A DNA stretch of 64,000 nt, taken from positions 22,928,014-22,992,013 of the forward strand of contig OX327699.1 of NCBI GenBank assembly GCA_946807835.1, written 5' to 3'. The notes under the pieces were generated by a model. The model did no database searches and was not told the origin of the DNA. It worked only from the letters and a program-made list of their open reading frames with translations. This document shows positions 55,613 to 64,000 of this stretch, piece after piece. How positions within the stretch are numbered: position 1 is the first letter of the stretch; every line of letters begins with the position of its first letter. The position numbers were made by a program, and so were the translations under genes. Origin of the DNA: Ailanthus altissimus (lineage: Eukaryota; Streptophyta; Magnoliopsida; Sapindales; Simaroubaceae).

Positions 55613-58600
55613 TTAGGTGAAGGATTGAACTGCAGAAGAGGTGGTAACCAGACTTGATAGGAGGCCAACAATGACAGCACTGTTATATGTTGTTGGTTCT
55701 GCTTGCATGGAGTTGTTCCGAGAATCGATGTATGTTTCATTCAGGAAAGGTCCGCCAAGAAGTCCTCCAACAGCTACATTAGGGTTGGGGTCAGTCGACT
55801 TCAGCCACTTGAAGCCATCTGTGCAGCCAGTAGTTGCATCAGCTGGGATTGAAGCTCCCCTGTGGTGCACATACTGTGGGAATTTCTTTCCATACCCCAC
55901 AAGAAAGCTCATCTTCAAGGGATTGTTGCCCAGAACATAATCCGCCTGGGAAAAGGAAAAAATTACATTACCAGGTTTGAAAGGAATTAGAATCCTTTAA
56001 CTAAAGCCATAGATTGCATCTAAGCATTTCTATCTCTGCTAACTACACCTCACAGAAAATGGATAGCATACCTGATCTTTGGCAAAGTTACGAAGATCTG
56101 ATGGTCTGAAAGAATGCCCATCACAAGTTAGCTCTGCAGTTTGTGACGTAAGCATATAATCACTGTAAAGAGCAGCCAAAAATGCCGAAGCAACAGGATG
56201 CTGCAGAGAGTTCCATTCACTGACCCATATAAGACCACCTGCATTAAAGATAAATTCAATAGTGAACACTATGAGATCTGAAGAATAAAGCTGGATAATA
56301 GAATTGATGAGTTACTCATAAGATGCCCTAACGTCATGTGCCACCCTCCATAGGATTGGAAGTAAACTAAATTCTGGCAATAAAAATATGGCATCCAAAT
56401 CTAGAGATGTTCGTATAAAGTATCTACCTAAATGGATAAGGTGCTTTACTCAATGAAATGGAAATGCAGGCTATAAGCTATATACTATAGACAGTTGTTC
56501 ATAAAATTTATGACCCAGAAAGTTACAGAAGCAAAATAAGTTTAATACTTACTATCTGTTCTACTGGTTGTGGCTGTTGGGGATTTTGGTAGAAGATTGC
56601 ACATAACAGCCTCAGCTGTTTTCCTATACATTTGAAGGCCAGAGTTGCCAGAGTTGTCCTTACCACCAAAGAAGCTAAGCCTTGATAACAAAACCTGAAA
56701 CAAAATTGCAAATTGTTGATGTTGTTCAGAAATATAATAACAGGTAACATGTTTTAACAAGGATTCTCAAAATTATAGGTTAAGGTCTCGATCAAATATA
56801 ACTTTGTTGATAGCTTAAGAAAGTCCCACTACTGTCAAAATTCACCTTGAGATGGTTAAAATTAGGAGGTTCAAGCCAATATGATAATATTTGTAAAGTG
56901 GCAGGCTCATTAGGTGGTTGCGCTATAAATCTGAAACATTCAGTTTCAACCACAACATATGTGTTCCATCACCACAGTCTGCGGTTATGGCAAAACATAC
57001 ATCAAGAAAGTTGTTGATGCAGAGAATACAATAAACTAAGCCAAAAAAAAGGATATCCTTCTGACCAGATAAACAACATTCACTTCTGCATATCACTGAA
57101 AACTTTGATCCTTCTCATGATTAGAGGATTTTATATTTATGAACTGCAACTACCAGGAGTCCCACTATGTCACAGAGCTATATGCTTGAAGATTCTCCAA
57201 ATCTGACACACTTATATGAATAAAATATATGGAAAAACCTGTCTTTCCTTTACATTGATTCAATGTAAACACTTCAAGGAACTAGTGAGCTTTCCAATGA
57301 CGACCATAATGTGTTCTACTACCTAATCCATAGAATTCATTTTGATGTGCCATAATAAGACATAGAGCTATCTATTAGTAACTACTAGACAATATGTAGC
57401 TAAATGCAAAATTAACAAAGTGATGGACCAAAAGAGTGAGCCATCAATATTTTTTGAAATTTGGCATGCTCAGGAACATTCACCATGTAGATATCGAATG
57501 TAAAACATTGATAATAATGGCCAAAGGTATCAAAGTATGAATGTTGACAATACAAGCGTAGATCAGATCCAAAATTATGTAGGAAATACCTGAGTCCCAG
57601 CAAGCTTGTTATCCCAACTAAACCAGGTAGGACTTCCCCAATTAGCAAAGGCTTTTCCATTTTGTCCAGTCACATATCGAAGGTATGATTGAGCCCCTGT
57701 TGCATGATAAAGCCAGCTAGCTGCCCATAAGAGCTCATCTCCATAACCTGTTGAGTTGTAAAAATTCTGGACTTGAGGAATGCTGACACTGTATGAACCT
57801 CTATGCTTGTCGGCAAAGGTAAACAATTGTTGAGCATGTTTTAGAAGTGTGCTTGAATATGTCGAGTCAATCTTCTTAAACACCAGAGACGCGGAAGCCA
57901 TGGCAGCTGCAGTTTCAGCTGCGACCTCTGTTCCAGGAAAGGATGTGTTGACTAGAGTTAGTGGCCTCTTCTCAGTCATGGTTTCAGGTCTCTCCCAACA
58001 CTTATGGTCCTTATCGGGATCACCGACCTGCCACAAAATCAATGTCATACCATAAGAAATAATCGGGAGGCTCCACTTACTACTACAAATGAATTCAGAA
58101 TTAGTCATGAAATCGGGTACACATCTATGCAAAACCTACACAAGGCTTCATCACTAAAACCGCCAAGGCATTCAAAATTTTAAACACTTCAAAAAGAGAA
58201 TTACAGCGCTAGAGTTGGTCCTAGCAAACCTGAATAATGAGCACATTCTCGGAGGGATGGGCAATGATAAGGTAATCAGTGATCCACTTAAGAGAGTCCT
58301 GAGCAGGTTTCAATTGATCCACTTCCTCCATTTGATCTCCATATTCAAGAATGGCCCACGACAACACCGTTGCAGTAAAAGCCAACGGAAAACCAAACTT
58401 TATGTGATCCCCAGCATCGTACATTCCTTTCGAGAGATCGTAACCCTCCTCACTTCCATCTTTTAGCGCTGAATCCCCTCTCCATGATATCTTGTTATCC
58501 ACCAACCTCCCCGCTGCAACAATGAAACAGAAATAGCATCTCCGCCTCAATTAATTCCAAATAAAAAATAATTAAACAAAAGCCAATAAGCTAAAAAGAT

Positions 58601-58825
58601 TAGGAAATTACATTTCTGTACATCGAAGAACTGCATTGCGATTTTGAGAGCATCAGCATACTTTTTCTCGACGGCACCAGGGGGACCGGGAATCGGAGCC
58701 GGCTTATCGGAGTGACCAGATTGCTTTTTTTTAATAGTGTAAACAACTGCTCCCACAAGCAGAGCTAATATTACTAGCACCAAAAACCACCCGAAGCAAC
58801 CCTTGGACTTCGATTTTTCTCCCAT
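55613..58825 (-). CDS. Endo-1,4-beta-glucanase, GH9 family, membrane-anchored (GH9B5/GH9B7 type)
   Basis: Hydrolyses beta-1,4-glucans in the cell wall. Six exons join in frame: 58825-58612, 58513-58230, 58027-57590, 56694-56553, 56238-56072, 55945-55613 (TAA), giving 525 aa. The N-terminus is a short basic cytosolic stretch followed by one hydrophobic helix (GWFLVLVILALLVGAVVY), i.e. a signal anchor rather than a cleaved signal. Catalytic features: YDAGDHIKFGFP (Asp104, Asp107 region), the GH9 signature YVHHRGAS (His442-443) and SMQAEPTTYNSA with the proton-donor Glu near 498 and Asp near 489. There is no C-terminal carbohydrate-binding module. It is shorter than KORRIGAN (about 620 aa), which has a longer cytosolic tail. 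The MGEKSKSKGC start resembles Arabidopsis At1g19940 and At1g75680 (recalled). The start ATG is the first in the exon. Confidence 0.95.
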
Positions 58826-59715
58826 TTTGCCACAATGCCGTCAATTGCTTTGCTCAGATCTGAATCTAACTCAAAATGCCAGCATTGAACAAAGAGAGTA
58901 AGAGACACAGCACAATGCAGCGCCGTTATTTTGGTTTGGTGGTTGAAATGCGAGTGATAACGAATTTGATTACTGTAACAGTCTGGATCTGAGTTCTGAG
59001 CCACGGAATATATACATATATTTTTTCTCTACGTGTTAGTTCCTTGGACACCGACAGGATAAAAGCGGTTTTTCCTTTTTTTTTTATAATTTATTTTGAA
59101 AGAGCGGTTTTTTCCTTTTTATCGGATGTCCCCGAAGAGACTTTTTCCTTTTTAATGTTTGCTATTTTCTTTTTTCTTTTTTTTGCTTTGTGACGGAAAT
59201 GCCCCTAGAGATTTTGCTGTGACGAGGTGATTTGTGATGGAAGTAAAGAATGTTTGACTGCTTGGATGGTGAGAGGACTCATGTCTGGCCGTTGATTTTG
59301 AAGTGGACCCTACTGATTTGGACTGTTCAACTAGCCAACCCACCGACGGGTCTGCGATTTTTTTCCCTTCAGATCTGAATGAATTGAGTTTTGAAGCAAC
59401 TAATGTTAGTGGTGGCGGGAAGCGGTTGGTCACTTGGTCCAGTTGCAGTGTCAGCATCTGTGGGACCACAAAAAATAAGGACCCGCACCCGTTTCACCAT
59501 TAATGTGCCAATTTTTCAGATTCGTAATTACATGTCTTGTGAGAAATTGCTGTAAAAAATCGTCCTTTTTTTTAATAAAAAAAAGTAAATAAATATTACA
59601 TAGCAATAATAGATCTTCTATCGTTGAGTTAATAAACAACCTGAGAATAAAGAAGACATACTAATCTCATAATTCAAATTAAATGTGAAGGAAAATAAAT
59701 TGTAATACGTAACCT
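58826..59715. promoter_or_regulatory. Upstream region of the GH9 gene
   Basis: On the minus strand, TATATATTCC around 59003-59012 could be the TATA box, about 180 bp before the start codon. Further upstream the sequence has pyrimidine-rich runs and the two unremarkable reading frames at 59.15-59.50 kb on opposite strands, which show no family motif. The interval ends at a LINE fragment. Confidence 0.4.
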
Positions 59716-61452
59716 TTCATTTGGAGAAAGGGAACTACTGATTAAGGCTATTGCTCAAGTTATACTTACACCTGTTATGTCAGTTTTTATAATTCTTAAG
59801 GGAGTCTGTGAGGACATTCAAAAACTTCTAGCTAATTTCTAGTGGAGAGCTTCTGCGAACATGACAGGAAAATATATTGGACAAAATAGGAGCGTCCGTG
59901 TAAAAGCAAGAGTAAGGGTGGCCTAGACTTTAGGGATATGTCCTGTTTTAATTAATCTTTGTTAGCCAAGCAAGGATGGAGAATTGTTCAATATCCTGAG
60001 TCCTTAACAGCAAAGGTGTTAAAGGCTAGATACTTTAAGAATGATGACTTATGGACAACTAAAATGGGATAGAATTCCTTCTATATATATATATATATAT
60101 AAAGGAGTCTTATCTGAGGAAGAGAGTTCCGTAGCTAAAGTGTCAAGTGGTTAATTAGAAATGGCATGAAAGTAAAAATTTACATGGACATTTAGATTCA
60201 TATAATTTTCACTTTCAAGCCAATTTCTCCAACTACTTTACCCATAAACAGTTTGGTTAGTGTTTTGCTATAGAATGATGGAAGCTGGAATGAAACGGCT
60301 TTAAGACAACATTTTTTAGATCATGATGTTGAAGCCATCAAGAAGATCAAGCTCCCCACATCAAGTAAAGAAGATGTCGTGTGCTGACATTTTGATAAAA
60401 TGAGCGGTTTCTTAGTGAAGAGTGGGTATCACTGGCTTGGAAAATGTAGCGTGTAGAAGTTCCTGAGTTAAGGGCCTAGATCAATCTGGAAGACAATTTG
60501 GAACTGCCTTGTACCTCATAAAGTCAAGATTTTCTTTTGGAGATCAATCGCCAATATTCTTCCCACGGGTCTCTCTTTAGCCACCAAGAGAATTATCAAT
60601 TGGCTGATGTGTTCCAAATGTCGTAAGGAGGTGGAAGATATATCCCATGCTCTCCTCAGGTGTAAGAAAGCAAAGAAAGTCTAGAACCATACCATCTTTG
60701 CTAATCTGTTAGGTAAGCTGCAGGGCAATGAATTTAATATGATTATTCATAAGGTGGTGGATTCATTCCAAATGGCAGAAGTTGCCAGGTTCATTATGAT
60801 TCTGTGGACCATGTGGAGCAGTAGGAACGATGCTGCAATGAATGGCAAGGAGGATCAACCAACACAACTGATCGAAAAAACAGAAGCCTTGCTAGAGTTT
60901 TACAGCTCAATAGATGGGGCTTCTTGTAATCAACTTAGCAATCTGAATAAGGGAAAGCAGATTGTTGAAACTCCACTAAGACATGGCTGGTGTAGGCTAA
61001 GAGTTGATGCAGCTATGGACAAGATTAGTGGTAAAATAGGCATGGGGTTATGTATCAGTAATAAGGAGAACTTCCCCATAGTAATGGGGGTGAAATAAAG
61101 TATATACAGAGATGATGTAAAACTAGTAGAGGTTGAGGCTATGAATTTCGGCTTGAAGATCTCCAACAGTCTGAACTGTCAACTTTTAAGACTAGAATCT
61201 GATGCTCAAAATGTTGTCAATCTTTTTAAGGGACAGTTTTCTTCTTTGAAAGAAATCAAGTGGGTAATCCAAGAGATTATATCATTGTTAGCCAAGAGTG
61301 ATCAAATAGAAGTCATGTATATTCCTAGGACTCGGAACTTAGTGGCTCATAAACTAGCCAAGTTTGTTTAAATTTCAACTTCGTAAGAATTTGGTTCGAA
61401 CTTTCCCTTTTGTTAGTTAATGAATTTCCGGTTAGTTAAAAAAAAAAAAAAA
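59716..61452 (+). pseudogene. 5'-truncated LINE fragment with zf-RVT and RNase H-like domains and poly(A) tail
   Basis: The fragment starts in the region after the reverse transcriptase (IKAIAQV..PVMSVF, compare MAQAVPTFAMSVFKF in the first LINE). It continues through a zinc-binding linker (FFWRSIANILPTGLSLATKR, then CSKCRKEVEDISHALLRC at about 60530-60665). A hinge follows (60739-61098) containing WSSRNDAAMNGK and RLRVDAAMDKISGKIGMGL, then an RNase H-like C-terminus (61141-61371) with ESDAQNVVNLFKG and PRTRNLVAHKLAKF. Several stops interrupt it. It ends GAATTTCCGGTTAGTT followed by a poly(A) run at 61438-61452. Severe 5' truncation with an A tail is the normal product of incomplete target-primed reverse transcription. 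No target duplication was recognised. Confidence 0.85.
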
Positions 61453-63342
61453 CTTTCCAATTCAAAAGCTCTCCATTACATAAAAATAAAAGAGCCCTAT
61501 ATTTTTATAGATTAAATAATCTAAAAATCGCAAGCTAGACTTCCTTAACTTTGAACCATTCAAAACATTTAATAGCTTCTCGTGTTTTATGATAATGAAA
61601 ACCGTTTTCTCTTCATCTTGATCATAATATAAATATTGATACTAGATTGTAATATTCGACTTCATTTGTGATATTTAAGAGGTGTTTATAATCGAATTTA
61701 ATCTGCTCAATTTATCCAATTTGATTAAATATATTAATGAATTGAATTGGATCAAAAAATTTAAAATCTACTTTTAATGGATTAATTTATAGATTTACTT
61801 CAATAAATCTGTTAAAATTCGATCTAATTCAAAGCAATTAATATAATAATATTTATAAATTAATTAATTTAAAAAATTATCTTTATTTCATTTATTCTAC
61901 AATATAAATATATATATATATATTAATCCATACAATTTGTATAAAACAACTAATTGCTTCTACTAAATTTAAATTATTTTGGTTGTTAAATTAGTTTGAC
62001 ATTAATTTTTTAGTTTTTTAATAGGATTGGTGAGTACCAACTCACTCACTACACAAATTATAAGTCAAACGAGCCGAATCATAACACAATGAGTTTAACT
62101 CATGTCAGCTCAAGTGGCTCAATTCATGTAAAATTTAGTAATTTTGGATCAGATTGAATATATTTGTAATTTTTTTATGAATTAAATCAAATTAGATTTT
62201 ATATTTTGATAGATTGGATTATATTAAAAAACTAATAATCTGCTTAATAAAGAATTAGATAAATTATTGGTCAAATTTGTCGATTCCAATTCGACAAACA
62301 ACCCTTATTATCTACTTCTATGCTTCCAAACAAATAAAGGAAACCGAATTAGACTGATATTTTGACGTAGAGAGCTAGTACTTAGCTTAAAATTTTACAA
62401 CAGTTATGAGTTTACACAAAACATCACTTAAGACTTACGTTTTCTTAAAATATTGTTAAAAGAGTTGTAATGTCATTTTACCCTTATTTTTAGTTTTGAC
62501 AGGACAGATGGAATTAGGGAAACTTAGTTATTAATTTTTTTTATTAGGTAAAGGTCTTTTTTCTTTACCAATAGAGAAAATTATGATTGAATATGTCTGA
62601 GTTTGACTTGTGTAGTGGAAAGTGTCTTAATCTACAAATATTCAACAATTTATTAATATGTCACTAAATTATATAATTAAAAAAGTATGACGATCAAATA
62701 CTCTATGTATGATATTTAAATAAAAGCTTTAAATTTTCGTTGTTTTTGGAAGTTCAATTTTTTTTTTTTGGTTCATTATACTAAAATTATTTTTCTTTTC
62801 TTTAAAACATACAAAACATGCACATAATCATTCACTTCCATTAACAAAAAAAAACTGTTAAGCATGTCATATTTGTCTACAACAAAGTAATTTTGTTTAT
62901 AAGAACTGTATATGTTGGTAATTATGAAGGTGGACTCCATATTTTTTTTAGTGTTGACTCTAAATTAGGTCATTTAAAAGTCAAAGAATTAATATTTTTT
63001 TAAAAATAAGATATATATTAACAACAAAAAAAATACAGTATAACATAGAATTTATAGTAATTCAACCTACTTTAGCTTACATATACTTCACTAAATTTTA
63101 TCAGCTCACTTAAATACACTATAATATATTATTGTTACAGTAATAATACACAAATGTAATGCTTTTATAGAATAACAATGACCCCTAAAAGAATAATAAA
63201 CACGCTGTCCCATTGAAAGAATAATTGATAGCTCATAACTTATGGAGAAGAAACTGATAAAGAGAAAGAGATGCTTCTCTTCATGGTTTAGTCCACTTTT
63301 TTATAGTATAGTAAGAGTGTTGGGTGTTGAAATTTGTGCTTA
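61453..63342. other. AT-rich intergenic DNA with a possible foldback element
   Basis: No gene is supported. GTGTTTATAATCGAATTTAAT near 61682 and, on the minus strand, GGGTTGTTTGTCGAATTGG near 62304 resemble each other and may be ends of an old 620-bp MITE-like element. The rest is AT-rich with no further structure. Confidence 0.4.
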
Positions 63343-64000
63343 TGTGCCATCTTATTATGTATAAATATTTAATGATAGTATTTATATAATTATCATTTCT
63401 AATCAAATCGTTAATATTATTTATAATAAATGGTAAGATGTTTGTAACGTTTCAGGCATTGTATGATCTAAAAGAGTTCAGATATGATCTGAAAGAGTTC
63501 AGATATGGTCTAAAAAAGTTTAGATCAGTGCTAAGAATTAACACATTAATAGAGTTAGCGAAATTTAAATAGTTAGAGCCTTGTCTGAAATGGGACAATG
63601 GCCTGAGAATATATTTATAATAATATAGCTGCAAAGAGTTGCAGATAGTGCTAATAAATATTATTATGTAAATATGTTTTCAAACATAATGTTCTTAATC
63701 TAATTTCATCAATGCAGGTCTATCGGTGGAACCCATTAATATAAATTAGTATATGTATATATCTAGATGGTTCAAATGGTTAGTCTTAACAAACTATGAG
63801 CTTAGTGGAAGCTCGTATAAACATATAGGTATTCAGTGAGGACTAGATATTGAACAGACTCACAAAAATCTCCAATAGACATCTTATAAAGCCATCAATA
63901 AAAAGTCTTCTAAGTTAAGTAGTGTTTGTGATCCTTTGACCTGAGCACTATGGTGGGCTTGTAAGTGATCCACCATATTTTAGTTACACACATGTCAGAG
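63343..64000 (+). mobile_element. Second copy of the LTR-like repeat, cut by the window edge
   Basis: This 658-bp stretch aligns along its whole length with the minus strand of 18934-19612, the first part of the repeat that interrupts the MULE1 transposase. Shared landmarks: the start GTGCCAT, CAATGCGGGTCTATCGGTG versus CAATGCAGGTCTATCGGTGG, CCTTTGACCTGAGC, and GTGATCCA. Small indels and many substitutions separate the two copies, including a triplicated GATCTGAAAGAGTTCAGATAT-like unit at about 63468-63525. The element continues beyond the window. Confidence 0.8.

Noticed and set aside
59152..59503. Opposed 105- and 66-codon frames upstream of the GH9 gene
   Set aside because: They overlap each other on opposite strands, lack any family motif, and lie in a promoter-like interval.
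61682..62306. Possible foldback element with GTCGAATTG-like ends
   Set aside because: The arms match only loosely and no target duplication was found, so it is mentioned under the intergenic entry but not called as an element.

Overview
The window is nuclear DNA from a flowering plant. All recognisable host genes are intron-rich with GT..AG introns, the intergenic DNA is very AT-rich, and plant-type transposons (Mutator-like elements, L1-type LINEs, a tRNA-derived SINE, MITE-like foldbacks, a TRIM) fill the spaces. The proteins look like those of a dicot, probably a rosid; I cannot name the species from sequence alone.

Four host genes look intact and were assembled exon by exon: (1) an APS2-type ATP sulfurylase on the minus strand (6119-9665, 5 exons, 478 aa); (2) an XRN2/XRN3-type nuclear 5'-3' exoribonuclease on the plus strand (31567-40391, 23 exons, 1107 aa); (3) a LOG cytokinin-activating phosphoribohydrolase on the plus strand (51713-53484, 7 exons, 226 aa); (4) a membrane-anchored GH9 endo-1,4-beta-glucanase on the minus strand (55613-58825, 6 exons, 525 aa). 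From memory, the Arabidopsis homologues of genes 1, 2 and 4 lie in the paired At1g19.9/At1g75.6 duplicated segments, so this looks like an ancestral gene neighbourhood inflated by transposons.

Layout: 1-6.1 kb is intergenic with a 1-kb hAT-like foldback element; 6.1-9.7 kb is APS2, whose first intron holds a small TRIM-like retroelement; 10.66-20.53 kb is one large Mutator-like element (MULE1) with two convergent genes, a ULP1/DUF1985 protease-like gene and a MuDR-type transposase, the latter broken by a 2.2-kb non-coding repeat; 22.8-25.7 kb is a dead LINE on the minus strand; 26.5 kb is a SINE with a perfect 17-bp target duplication; 31.2-40.4 kb is XRN3; 46.0-49.7 kb is a smaller, decayed relative of MULE1 (MULE2) with the same convergent plan; 51.5-53.5 kb is LOG; 55.6-58.8 kb is GH9; 59.7-61.45 kb is a 5'-truncated LINE; from 63.34 kb to the window end is a second copy of the repeat that broke the MULE1 transposase.

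The most unusual system is the pair of ULP-carrying MULEs. In each, both terminal inverted repeats contain a matching short first exon with a splice donor, so each repeat seems to act as promoter plus leader exon for the gene that reads inward from it. In MULE1 a CpG-rich palindromic block falls inside the first intron of both genes. MULE1 carries five in-frame stops, all explainable as C-to-T or G-to-A changes.
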